The translations under genes and the position numbers were made by a program. From contig NZ_JACHGV010000011.1 of assembly GCF_014202475.1 (NCBI RefSeq), positions 161,241 to 225,240 on the forward strand: a stretch of 64,000 bases of DNA, written 5' to 3'. The stretch comes from Streptomyces paradoxus. GTDB taxonomy: Bacteria; Actinomycetota; Actinomycetes; Streptomycetales; Streptomycetaceae. The notes under the pieces were generated by a model that saw nothing but the letters and a program-made list of their open reading frames with translations, searched no databases and was not told the origin of the DNA. Shown in pieces: positions 23,314 to 31,348 of this stretch (position 1 is its first letter; the number at the start of each line of letters is the position of its first letter).

Positions 23314-24828
23314 ATGATCGAAGTACCGGACCTGGCTGTCGGCGCCCTCGCCCTCGGCACACTGTCCGCGTTCGCCCTCGGCGGCGGGCTGCTGCGCTCA
23401 CGGCGGCAACTGGCCGCGCAGCGCGCGAAGACGGCTGCGCTGCGGGCTCAACTCGACGGGACATCGCGGACGTTCACTTCCGAGGTCGAGCATCTGGCGG
23501 CGCGGCGGGTGCCCGCCGCGGCCCGGCAGGCCGCACATCCCCACGTCACCGAGCCCGGCCCGCTGAACCCGCAGCTGGCCGGTTCACCGCTGGGCGCCGC
23601 CCTGGAACGGGTCTTGACGGGGCTGCACGCCGAACTGGCCGCGCAGCGCACCCGGATCGACGCGGCCGCACAGGCCGGGATGCGCGGGGCCACCCGGGAG
23701 ATCCAGGCGGCGCTGTACCGGTTGCAGGACGCCCTGCGCGGACTGCAGCAGCGCTACGACGACCCGGAGCTGGCGCAGACCCTGTTCGAGCTGGACCACG
23801 AGAACGAGCAGTCGCTGCGGCGCGCCCAGATCGCCGCGGTGGTGTGCGGTGCCTGGGTGGGGCTCGCCCGGGAGGAATCCCATCTCGTCGACGCGGTGAC
23901 GGGCGGTCAGGCCCGGCTCGCGGGCTACCGGCGCGTCCGGGTCAGCAATCACCTGGCGGCCGGTACGGCCCTGGTGTCCCACGCCGTCGAGCCGGTCGCC
24001 ATCATCGTCGCCGAGCTCCTCGACAACGCGCTGCGGCACTCCGCGCCCGACACGGAGGTCGTGGTCAATCTGGAGGCGGTCCACCACGGGGTCTGCGTCA
24101 CCGTGGACGACGCCGGCCTCGGCATGACGCAGGACGAGCGCGCCCGGGCCCAGCGGATGGTCGCCGGTTCGGACCCGATCCTGCTGACCGAGCTCGGCGA
24201 TCCGCCGCGCATGGGGCTGGCGGCCGTCGGCCGGCTGACCCGGCAGTTCGATCTGAGCGTGGACCTGACCTCCCCGTCGCCGTACGGCGGAGTCCGGGCG
24301 GTGCTGCGGGTCGACCGTCATCTGCTGACGCGGATCGACCCCGAGGAACTGCCTCCGGCGGCCAGCGCCCCGCGTTCGACCCGGAGGGCCGTCCCGGCCA
24401 CTCCACCGCCCGAACCCGAGGCCGGATCCGCCCCTGCCGTCGTCCCGCGCACGCCCGAGCCGCTTCCCACCGCCGCAGGCCACGACCACGGCTACGGCAC
24501 GGAGCAGGACGCCGAAACCCCGGCCCCCGGCCACCACGGCCCGCGGGAGAGCGGCGGCCTCCCCCAGCGGCGCCGCCGCGGCCGCGCCCCGGCCTCGGCC
24601 GGCCCCGACGCGGCCGACGGCGTACCCCAGCGCCGCCCCCGCCGCCCCGAGGAGTCTGCCGCCGCCCTCGGTGCCCTCCAGTCGGGCACCGCGGCAGCAC
24701 GGAGCGCTGCCGGGTCGAACACCGCGGCCGTCCCGGACGTACCTGAGGGTGCCCCGGCCGCGACGACGGCCGACCCGGCGTCCGAGGACGCCGCCAGCAA
24801 CCACGACGAAGGGGGAACGGCTCGATGA
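23314..24828 (+). CDS. conservon sensor-like ATPase (CvnA type)
   Basis: 504 aa from ATG at 23314. One N-terminal membrane segment (LAVGALALGTLSAFALGGGL, about 6-25) is followed by a coiled-coil-like Arg/Ala/Gln region (about 30-200), then a histidine-kinase-type ATPase: IIVAELLDNALRHSAPDTEV (N box about 229-248), VDDAGLGMTQDERARAQ (G1) and GLAAVGRLTRQFDLSV. The phospho-acceptor His of ordinary kinases is not obvious, as in other CvnA proteins. The last 150 residues are a disordered Pro/Ala/Arg tail. It heads a five- or six-gene overlapping operon (4-nt overlap with the roadblock gene) and probably feeds signals to the GTPase at 25578. Confidence 0.88.
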   Translation: MIEVPDLAVGALALGTLSAFALGGGLLRSRRQLAAQRAKTAALRAQLDGTSRTFTSEVEHLAARRVPAAARQAAHPHVTEPGPLNPQLAGSPLGAALERVLTGLHAELAAQRTRIDAAAQAGMRGATREIQAALYRLQDALRGLQQRYDDPELAQTLFELDHENEQSLRRAQIAAVVCGAWVGLAREESHLVDAVTGGQARLAGYRRVRVSNHLAAGTALVSHAVEPVAIIVAELLDNALRHSAPDTEVVVNLEAVHHGVCVTVDDAGLGMTQDERARAQRMVAGSDPILLTELGDPPRMGLAAVGRLTRQFDLSVDLTSPSPYGGVRAVLRVDRHLLTRIDPEELPPAASAPRSTRRAVPATPPPEPEAGSAPAVVPRTPEPLPTAAGHDHGYGTEQDAETPAPGHHGPRESGGLPQRRRRGRAPASAGPDAADGVPQRRPRRPEESAAALGALQSGTAAARSAAGSNTAAVPDVPEGAPAATTADPASEDAASNHDEGGTAR

Positions 24829-25247
24829 CCAGCCGCGAAGCGGGGGACACGGCATGGGTGCTCGAACCGGTCCTGGAGGTGCCGCACGTCGTGGCCGCCG
24901 TCCTGCTCACCCGGGACGGACTCGTCACCGGCTACACCGACGCGCTGTCGCGGCCGTCGGCCGAGCGGGTCGCGGCGATCACCAGCACCGTGCAGGGCGC
25001 CTGCCGTACCGCGGCGGCGGCGTTCGCCGACACCGACCGGGCCGACATCCGGCAGGTCGTCATCGAGTCGGACCACGGATATGTGCTCATCGTGCCGACG
25101 GACCACGGCACCTGCGTCGCCGCGTACGGCGATCCCGAGGTACGGCTGGACCTGCTCGCCCACCGGGTGCACTCGCAGGTGGCGCGGCTGGGCGAGAAGG
25201 CCATGGCCGCCGGGCCCCGAGGTGCCGACGGCGACACGCCGGCATGA
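24825..25247 (+). CDS. roadblock/LC7-domain protein (CvnB type)
   Basis: 140 aa. The roadblock fold reads VLEPVLEVPHVVAAVLLTRD then GLVTGYTDALSRPSAERVAA and VIESDHGYVLIVPTDHGTCV, the pattern of MglB-like regulators of small GTPases. In conservons this protein is thought to control the GTPase encoded three genes later. ATG overlaps the ATPase stop and its own stop overlaps the DUF742 start (ATGA both sides). Confidence 0.9.
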   Translation: MTSREAGDTAWVLEPVLEVPHVVAAVLLTRDGLVTGYTDALSRPSAERVAAITSTVQGACRTAAAAFADTDRADIRQVVIESDHGYVLIVPTDHGTCVAAYGDPEVRLDLLAHRVHSQVARLGEKAMAAGPRGADGDTPA

Positions 25248-25606
25248 CGGGCCGCCGAGGCGGCCGTCCCCTGGTTCCCGCGTACCTGTCGACCGGCGGG
25301 GTGGCGCGGCCCAGCCGTGCGCACCTGGAGCGGCTGTCCGTCCTCACCGGCAGCGGTGAGCCGGCCCCCGCGGAACTGCCCGCCGCACAGGCGGCCCTGC
25401 TGGAGGAGCTGGAGTACGGGTCGCTGACGGTCGTGGAGGCCGCCGCACTGTTGCGGCTGCCCGTCTCCGCGGTGCTCGTGCTGGCCGCCGACCTCCTCGA
25501 CCGCGACCTGGTACTGGCCCGTGCGCCGATCCCGCCCGCCCGGCGCTTCGACCCCGACCTGCTGAAGAGAGTGGCCGATGGCCTCCGCGACCTCAAGCAC
25601 CGTTGA
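25244..25606 (+). CDS. DUF742 winged-helix-like protein (CvnC type)
   Basis: 120 aa. Typical DUF742 ends are visible: RPLVPAYLSTGGVARPSRAH at the N-terminus and EELEYGSLTVVEAAALLRLP (about 62-81) with a helix-turn-helix-like segment VVEAAALLRLPVSAVLVLAA, ending DLLKRVADGLRDLKHR. Third gene of the conservon; its 3' end overlaps the GTPase gene by 29 nt. Its biochemical role is unknown in the family. Confidence 0.9.
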   Translation: MTGRRGGRPLVPAYLSTGGVARPSRAHLERLSVLTGSGEPAPAELPAAQAALLEELEYGSLTVVEAAALLRLPVSAVLVLAADLLDRDLVLARAPIPPARRFDPDLLKRVADGLRDLKHR

Positions 25607-26207
25607 CACCCGCCCCGGCGATGCGGACGTCCATCTCCCCGACACCGCCCAGGACTTGGTGAAGATCCTGGTCACGGGGCCGTTCGGGGTGGGCAAGACC
25701 ACCCTGATCCGCTCCGTCTCCGAGATCCGCCCGCTGCACACGGAGGAACAGCTCACCGAGGCGTCCGCGCAGGTCGACGATCTCTCCGGCGTACGCGACA
25801 AGTCGACCACCACGGTCGCCATCGACTTCGGCCGGATCAGCCTGCCGGGCGGCGTCGTGCTCTACCTGTTCGGCACGCCCGGCCAGGAGCGGTTCCGGCC
25901 CTTGTGGGACGACATCGCCTACGGGGCGCTCGGCGCGCTCGTACTGGTCGACGCCCGCCGGATCGACGCCTCGTTCGACGTGCTGGGGCTGGTGGAGGAG
26001 ACCGGACTGCCGTACGCGGTCGCCTTCAACACCTTCCCGGACACGCCCCGCCACCACACGCCCGAGCAGTTGCGCGCCGCCCTGGACCTGGAGCCCACGA
26101 CCCCGATGGTGACCTGCGACGCGCGGGAGGCGGACTCGTCGCTCGACGCCCTGCTCGCGCTGGTGCAGCACCTGATCGACCACAACCCTCCCCCGGAGTC
26201 ACGGTGA
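25578..26207 (+). CDS. small Ras-like GTPase (CvnD type)
   Basis: 209 aa. G1 VTGPFGVGKTTLIRSVSEI (about 33-51), switch/G2 DKSTTTVAIDFG (about 75-86), G3 YLFGTPGQERF (DTPG-like, here FGTPGQ about 96-106), G4 AFNTFPD (NxxD-like, here N-T-F-P) and a G5-like VTCDAREADSS. The ATP/GTP_bind family works with roadblock proteins. It is the conservon output component. Overlaps the DUF742 gene by 29 nt and the first P450 by 4 nt, so P450 synthesis is coupled to that of the GTPase. Confidence 0.9.
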   Translation: MASATSSTVDTRPGDADVHLPDTAQDLVKILVTGPFGVGKTTLIRSVSEIRPLHTEEQLTEASAQVDDLSGVRDKSTTTVAIDFGRISLPGGVVLYLFGTPGQERFRPLWDDIAYGALGALVLVDARRIDASFDVLGLVEETGLPYAVAFNTFPDTPRHHTPEQLRAALDLEPTTPMVTCDAREADSSLDALLALVQHLIDHNPPPESR

Positions 26208-27442
26208 CCCACCCGTCCCCCGCCGAGCAGGCCTTCTCCGTTGCCGCGCCCGTCCGCCTGTGGGAGGACGGCTTCGCCCGCGATCCCCACCCCTACTACG
26301 CCGCCCTGCGCGCCCACGGCCCGGTCGGCTGGGCGGAACTGGCGCCCGGTGTCCCGGCGTACGTCGTCACCGGCCGGCGGGCGGCGCTGGAGCTGCTGCA
26401 CGACACGGAGACGTTCTCGCACGATCCCCGGCCGTGGGAGGCGACCGTCCCGGACGACTCGCCCGTGCTGGGCATGATGCGCTGGCGGCCCAACACCCTG
26501 TTCGCCGACGGGGGCGCCCACCTGCGCTACCGCACCTCGCTCATCGACGCGTTCGACCTGGTGGAGCCGCACGATCTGCGGGCCCGGGTGCACCGGGCGG
26601 TGCACCTGCTGGTGAGCCGGATCGGGCCGCGGGGCGAGGCCGACCTGGTGGGCGAGTTCACCCGGCCGCTGATGGCGCTGGTGTTCAACAGCCTGTTCGG
26701 GCTGCCGGACAGCGCGAGCGACCGGCTGAACGCCGCGCTGGGCAAACTGATCGAGGGCGGCGCCCAGGCGGCCCAGGGCGAGGCCGAGTTCGGCGGGTAC
26801 GTGCTGGAGCTGATCGCCGCCAAGACCGAGCGGCGCGGCGACGACCTGCCGAGCTGGCTGCTGGACCACCCGGCGGGCCTGACCCCCGAGGAGGTCACCT
26901 GGCAGGTGTTCCTCACCCTCGGCGCCGGGCACGAGCCCACGGCCAACCTGGTGTCCAACGCGCTGTCCCGGATCCTCGGCAACCCGGACTACTACTCGAC
27001 GCTGACCAGCGGCGCCCGCCCGGTGACGGACGCGGTGCTGGAGGTCCTGCACCATGAGACGCCGCTCGCGAACTACGGCATCCACTACGCCCGTACGGCC
27101 GTCTCCTTCCACGGTGCGTGGATCAGGGCCGCGGTACCGGTGGTGATCTCCTACGGGGCGCTCGCCGAGGCGGCCGAGCGGGAGCGCGGGGCGCTGCCGC
27201 ACCGGTCCGACGCCTCGCACCTGTCCTGGTCGGCGGGCCCGCACGCCTGCCCGGTCAAGCAGCACACCCTGCTCATCGCCACCGAGGCGATAGAACGGCT
27301 CACCCAGTGGCTGCCCGGCCTCGAACCCGTGCTGCCCCGCGAGCGCCTGACGTGGCGGCCCGGGCCGTTCCACCGCTCGCTGACGGCGCTGCCCGTCCGT
27401 TTCAGCCCCCGCTCCCCCGACCAGCCTGGAGGACGACCGTGA
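26204..27442 (+). CDS. atypical cytochrome P450, CYP157-like, lacking the ExxR motif
   Basis: 412 aa from GTG at 26204 (overlaps the GTPase stop). P450 landmarks are present but altered. The I-helix reads FLTLGAGHEPTANLVSNALS (about 237-256; Pro inserted before Thr). The K-helix region VLEVLHHETPLANYGIHYAR (about 277-296) has Glu-Val-Leu-His in place of Glu-x-x-Arg. The haem loop is SWSAGPHACPVKQ (Cys about 348) without the usual Phe or the Gly after Cys. CYP157 members in Streptomyces conservons are known to lack ExxR, so this is probably a genuine family member rather than a decayed gene; its neighbour is a normal P450. Confidence 0.85.
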   Translation: MTHPSPAEQAFSVAAPVRLWEDGFARDPHPYYAALRAHGPVGWAELAPGVPAYVVTGRRAALELLHDTETFSHDPRPWEATVPDDSPVLGMMRWRPNTLFADGGAHLRYRTSLIDAFDLVEPHDLRARVHRAVHLLVSRIGPRGEADLVGEFTRPLMALVFNSLFGLPDSASDRLNAALGKLIEGGAQAAQGEAEFGGYVLELIAAKTERRGDDLPSWLLDHPAGLTPEEVTWQVFLTLGAGHEPTANLVSNALSRILGNPDYYSTLTSGARPVTDAVLEVLHHETPLANYGIHYARTAVSFHGAWIRAAVPVVISYGALAEAAERERGALPHRSDASHLSWSAGPHACPVKQHTLLIATEAIERLTQWLPGLEPVLPRERLTWRPGPFHRSLTALPVRFSPRSPDQPGGRP

Positions 27443-28659
27443 CCGACCGCATCGCTCTGGACCCGTTAGGCACCGACATCGCCGCCGAGAGCGCCCGGCT
27501 GCGCGCTCTCGGCCCGGTCGTACCCGTGGAGCTGCCCGGCGGCATCCCCGCCTGGGCGCCGACGCGGTACGACACGCTGAAGGAGCTCATCCTCGACCCG
27601 CGGGTCAGCAAGGACCCGCGGCTGCACTGGCGGCTCTGGCCCGAGATCGGCGAACACCCGTCCTGGGGCTGGATCCTGGGCTGGGTCGGCGTGGTCAACA
27701 TGCTCTCCGCGTACGGCCCGGACCACACCCGGCTCCGCAAGCTGGTCGCGCCCAGCTTCACGCACCGGCGCACCGAGGCGATGCGGCCCCGGGTGGAGGC
27801 GATCACGGCGGAGCTGCTGGCCGCGCTGGAGGCGGCCGACGGTGAGGTCGTCGACGTCAAGGCGGGGCTCGCTCATCCGCTGCCGATGCGGATGATCTGT
27901 GAACTGATGGGCGTGCCGGAGGAGTTGTGGGAGGACACCGGCCGGCTCATCGCGGCCCTCATGGACACCTCCGACCCGAGCCCGGAGTACGCGGCGTCCG
28001 TGCAGCGGCAGATCGGGACGGTGCTGCCCGCGCTGATCGCGCACCGGGCCGCCCATCCCGGGGACGACATGACGACGGAGCTGATCCGGGTCCGGGACGA
28101 GGACGGTGACCGGCTGAGCGAGGAGGAGCTGCTCTACACGCTCCTGCTGGTGATCGGCGCCGGTTTCGAGACCACGGTGAACCTGATAGGCAACGCGGTG
28201 GTCGCCCTGCTCCGCAGTCCGGGGCAGCTGGCGGCCGTGCGGGCCGGGGAGATCGGCTGGGACGCGGTCGTCGACGAGACGCTGCGCGCGCACCCGTCGA
28301 TCGCGTCGCTGCCGCTGCGGTTCGCCGTCACCGACCTCGTCGCCGGAGGGGTGACGATCCCGGCCGGCGACGCCATCATCACGACGTACGCCGCCGCGGG
28401 GCTCGATCCCGAGCGCTACGGGCCGGACGCCGACCGGTTCGACGCCGCGCGCGGCGCCGACGACCACCTGGCGTTCGGGATCGGCGTGCACCGCTGCATC
28501 GGGGCGCCGCTGGCCCGGCTGGAGGCCCTGACCGCGCTGCCGGCGCTGTTCGAGCGGTTCCCCGGCCTGCGCCTGGCCGAAGGCGACGAGGGGCTGCGGC
28601 AGGTGCCGTCGTTCATCGCGTTCGGCTGGCAGGAGATCCCGGTGCGGCTGCGGGGCTGA
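27439..28659 (+). CDS. cytochrome P450, CYP154-like
   Basis: 406 aa from GTG at 27439, 4-nt overlap with the preceding P450. The N-terminus IALDPLGTDIAAESARLRAL and VPVELPGGIPAWAPTRYDT closely resembles the start of CYP154-type enzymes. Canonical motifs: I-helix IGAGFETTVNL (about 237), ExxR in VVDETLRAHPS (Glu about 279), and haem loop FGIGVHRCIGAPLARLEAL (Cys about 352). CYP154 enzymes hydroxylate diverse substrates, often steroids in tests. Pairing of CYP154 with CYP157 behind a conservon is a recurrent Streptomyces arrangement. The physiological substrate is unknown. Confidence 0.9.
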   Translation: MTDRIALDPLGTDIAAESARLRALGPVVPVELPGGIPAWAPTRYDTLKELILDPRVSKDPRLHWRLWPEIGEHPSWGWILGWVGVVNMLSAYGPDHTRLRKLVAPSFTHRRTEAMRPRVEAITAELLAALEAADGEVVDVKAGLAHPLPMRMICELMGVPEELWEDTGRLIAALMDTSDPSPEYAASVQRQIGTVLPALIAHRAAHPGDDMTTELIRVRDEDGDRLSEEELLYTLLLVIGAGFETTVNLIGNAVVALLRSPGQLAAVRAGEIGWDAVVDETLRAHPSIASLPLRFAVTDLVAGGVTIPAGDAIITTYAAAGLDPERYGPDADRFDAARGADDHLAFGIGVHRCIGAPLARLEALTALPALFERFPGLRLAEGDEGLRQVPSFIAFGWQEIPVRLRG

Positions 28660-28702
28660 CGCCGGCTGCGGACGCCGCCGCGCAGTGCAGCGCGCGGGAG
28701 CG

Positions 28703-28725
28703 CGACCGGTCCCCCGTTCCGGTCG
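28703..28725. terminator. hairpin between conservon operon and PucR gene
   Basis: CGACCGG (28703-28709) pairs with CCGGTCG (28719-28725), 7 bp with a 9-nt loop. It ends the conservon transcript and may also serve the convergent regulator. The remaining bases 28726-28890 hold no credible ORF. Confidence 0.55.
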
Positions 28726-28890
28726 TGCCCCCGCGGGTGAGTTGAACTTACGTCCATGTCCGAGGGCTTGTGAACCGTGTCGGTGCCCGCTGCACGCTCA
28801 GCGGGGCTCACCCGTGCACAGCTGAGTCCGGATGGCCCGGTTTCGTCCCGTCCGGACCTGGCCAACCGGTTGTCCCGGCGGAGAACCTGC

Positions 28891-30384
28891 TCACGCGGGG
28901 CGCCGGAAATCCGGCAGTTCGAGGTCACCCACGGCCAGGTGGGCCAGCACCACCTCGTACAGGTCGGTGCCCCCGGCCAGGAGCTGGCGTTCCAGGACGG
29001 GTTCGGCGCTGCGGACGTGTTCGCGCACGGTCTGGGCGTGCACGCCCAGGGCCTGCGCGGCCCGCTCGGCGTTGCCGCCGGTGGCGATCCAGGTGCGCAG
29101 TGTCCGGCGCGGGTTCCTGGTGTCGGCGTCCAGCCGGCCCAGCAGGTCCTGCGCCCAGGTGCGTACGGCGGGACCGGACAGCAGGTCGGCGAGCCGCAGC
29201 CCGGGGTCTTCGGTGCCGTCGGCGCGCGGGGCGTCGGGCAGGCCGATCTGGGTGTTGAGCGCCAGGTGGACGACCGCCCGGACGGTGAGGTCGGCGAAGT
29301 CGGTGCCGAGCAGGTTCTCGACGCGTTCCATGCGGGCCCGGACGGTGTTGCGGCTGACGCCGAGGACCTTGGCGGCGTTGACGGCGGTGAACTCCAGGCC
29401 GAGCCGGCTGGTGGCGAGGAGTTCGGCGCGGGTGTGGTGCGGGAGGGTGTCCAGCGGGCGCAGCACCCGGGACGTCCAGCCGCGCAGCGCCACCGGGTCC
29501 ATGAGGCGTTCGGGATGGGTGCGCTCGGCGTAGACGGCCGTCTTGTCGGACCGGAAGTGGGCGACGGCGAGGGCGCTGACGGCCTGCCCGTAGGCGGTGG
29601 CGGTCCGGGCGAGGCTCTGCCGGACACTGCCGCCGAGGAAGAGGCCGGGGTGCCGCCGGACCAGCGACCGCAGGGCTTCGCCCGTGGCCTCCCGCGGACC
29701 GACGACGATCACGTGCCCGTCCATGGCCGGGCAGCGTACGACCAGGGCGTCCTCCCGGGTGCTGTCGAGGCACTCCTCGGCGATGCGGTCGCGCACGGCG
29801 GGGTCCGTCTCGACGACGTACACGCTCGCCGTCTCGGCGTCCAGCAGCCCGGGCCAGAGTCCCGCGGCGACGCGGCGGGCGGCGATGGTGTCCTCGACCA
29901 TGAGCAGTTGCAGGATCGCCAGGCGCAGGTCGGCGGTGGCCCGGCGCAGCCGGTGCCCGGCCGCGTTCGATTCGCTCACCGTCAGGAGCAGTTCGATCAC
30001 CTGGGCGGTGTGCGTGACGATGTCGGAGGCCGGCCGGTCGAAGGGGGACTGCCGGGAGACGGCGAGCACACACGCGTGGGACGGGTGCTCCACCCTGACC
30101 AGCCGCAGGTGGCGCTCACGGCTCTCCCAGGCAGCGGAGGCGATCCGGCCGGTGGTGATGTCCGCGACCAGATCCTCGTCCAGGGGGAGCCGGTCTCCGG
30201 CGACGAGGTTCCCGGCGGCGTCCTGCAGGGCGACGGTCGCGCCCAGGGTGCCGGAGAGCCAGGCGACGACTCTGCGGACATCCCGTCCGGCCGGGCGCAG
30301 ATGCTCCAGCAGTTCCGCCGCCCACGCCGGGCCCGTGCCGGCCTGCGTCTCCTGCTGCCGGTTCCCGTCCTCTCGGCCAGCCAC
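28891..30384 (-). CDS. PucR-family transcriptional regulator
   Basis: 497 aa from GTG at 30384, preceded by GAGGGGAAGG. Residues 1-170 form a sensory region; a GGDEF-like/PucR central part follows (VVETDPAVRDRIAEECLDST, LFLGGSVRQSLARTATAYGQ). The C-terminal region contains two helix-turn-helix units: FTAVNAAKVLGVSRNTVRAR (about 348-367) and GGNAERAAQALGVHAQTVRE (about 449-468). PucR regulators sense small metabolites and usually act on nearby genes. The target is not determinable; the divergent YrdC-type gene and the P450 operon are candidates. An Arg-Pro-Ala C-terminus ends the frame. Confidence 0.85.
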   Translation of the reverse strand: MAGREDGNRQQETQAGTGPAWAAELLEHLRPAGRDVRRVVAWLSGTLGATVALQDAAGNLVAGDRLPLDEDLVADITTGRIASAAWESRERHLRLVRVEHPSHACVLAVSRQSPFDRPASDIVTHTAQVIELLLTVSESNAAGHRLRRATADLRLAILQLLMVEDTIAARRVAAGLWPGLLDAETASVYVVETDPAVRDRIAEECLDSTREDALVVRCPAMDGHVIVVGPREATGEALRSLVRRHPGLFLGGSVRQSLARTATAYGQAVSALAVAHFRSDKTAVYAERTHPERLMDPVALRGWTSRVLRPLDTLPHHTRAELLATSRLGLEFTAVNAAKVLGVSRNTVRARMERVENLLGTDFADLTVRAVVHLALNTQIGLPDAPRADGTEDPGLRLADLLSGPAVRTWAQDLLGRLDADTRNPRRTLRTWIATGGNAERAAQALGVHAQTVREHVRSAEPVLERQLLAGGTDLYEVVLAHLAVGDLELPDFRRPA

Positions 30385-30542
30385 CTGGGCCTTCCCCTCG
30401 CTCCTGGCGCCGCTTCCGGCACACCGGTCGGGGACGTTACCTCACGTCCGCAGGGCTCTTCTCCCGGCCCGGACGCCGGACGGCGGGGGCCCGCGTCCCC
30501 GGGCCCGGCCCCCTCCTGCGCCGCCGGCCCGTACCGGCGGCA

Positions 30543-30548
30543 TAAGCT
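30543..30548 (+). promoter_or_regulatory. -10 element of a leaderless promoter (YrdC-type gene)
   Basis: TAAGCT (TANNNT) lies 6 nt before the ATG at 30555 and no ribosome site exists, so transcription and translation probably start together. No clear -35. Confidence 0.5.
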
Positions 30549-30554
30549 CGGCGG

Positions 30555-31175
30555 ATGGCGAAGTACTACGACGTGCACCCCGACAACCCCCAGGCCCGCA
30601 CCATCGGCCAGATCGCCGACAGCATCCGCGCCGACGCTCTGGTCGCCTACCCCACGGACTCCTGTTACGCACTGGGCTGCCGTCTCGGCAGCCGTGACGG
30701 CATCGACCGGATCCGCACGATCCGCAAGCTGGACGACCGGCACCACTTCACCCTGGTGTGCCAGGACTTCGCCCAGCTCGGTCAGTTCGTGCGGATCGAC
30801 AACGACGTGTTCCGCGCGATCAAGGCGTCGACGCCCGGCAGCTACACGTTCATCCTGCCCGCGACGAAGGAGGTGCCGCGCATGCTGCAGCACCCCAAGA
30901 AGAAGACGGTCGGTGTGCGCATCCCCGACCACGTCGTCACCCAGGCCCTGCTCGCCGAGCTCGGTGAGCCGCTGTTGTCCAGCACGCTGCTGCTGCCCGG
31001 CGAGGAGGAGCCGATGACGCAGGGCTGGGAGATCAAGGACCTGCTCGACCACGTGCTGGACGGGGTGGTCGACTCCGGTGACTGCGGGACCGAGCCGACG
31101 ACGGTCATCGACTTCTCCGGCGGGGAGGCCGAGATCGTGCGGTACGGCGCGGGAGACCCCACTCGGTTCGAGTAA
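30555..31175 (+). CDS. YrdC/Sua5-type L-threonylcarbamoyladenylate synthase
   Basis: 206 aa. The YrdC fold reads IRADALVAYPTDSCYALGCR (about 27-46; PTDT-like nucleotide site with Ser in place of Thr), KLDDRHHFTLVCQD (about 57-70; KxR-type basic block varied to DDRHH), SPGSYTFILPAT-like STPGSYTFILPATKEVPRML and VGVRIPDH. The enzyme would make threonylcarbamoyl-AMP for tRNA t6A, or act as one of the YciO-like paralogues, which this KLDDRHHF variant may fit better. Leaderless start. The last 9 codons including the stop are duplicated in tandem immediately downstream. Confidence 0.85.
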   Translation: MAKYYDVHPDNPQARTIGQIADSIRADALVAYPTDSCYALGCRLGSRDGIDRIRTIRKLDDRHHFTLVCQDFAQLGQFVRIDNDVFRAIKASTPGSYTFILPATKEVPRMLQHPKKKTVGVRIPDHVVTQALLAELGEPLLSSTLLLPGEEEPMTQGWEIKDLLDHVLDGVVDSGDCGTEPTTVIDFSGGEAEIVRYGAGDPTRFE

Positions 31176-31202
31176 GCGGGAGACCCCACTCGGTTCGAGT
31201 AA
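31149..31202 (+). repeat. perfect 27-nt tandem duplication at the YrdC-type gene stop
   Basis: The unit 31149-31175 (coding Ala-Gly-Asp-Pro-Thr-Arg-Phe-Glu-stop) is repeated exactly at 31176-31202. Each copy contains ACTCG-GTT-CGAGT, a 5-bp hairpin. The second copy is untranslated unless the first TAA is read through, in which case it would add eight identical residues. Confidence 0.9.
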
Positions 31203-31348
31203 AACGCGAACCAAGGGCCGTTCACGGTCCAACCACGTGCCGGGGGCGGGCGGAATGCCCCGGGAACGGGCGTGTCACGATGCCCGTGATCCGCCCGGTC
31301 ACGCGGACGGGTTCCTGTTCCCCACCCCCGCAGAGAGGCAGCCCAGCC

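Noticed and set aside
31160..31200. GGTTCGAGT segments resembling a tRNA T-arm
   Set aside because: They are part of the 27-nt tandem duplication over a stop codon; no acceptor stem, anticodon arm or D arm can be formed around them.
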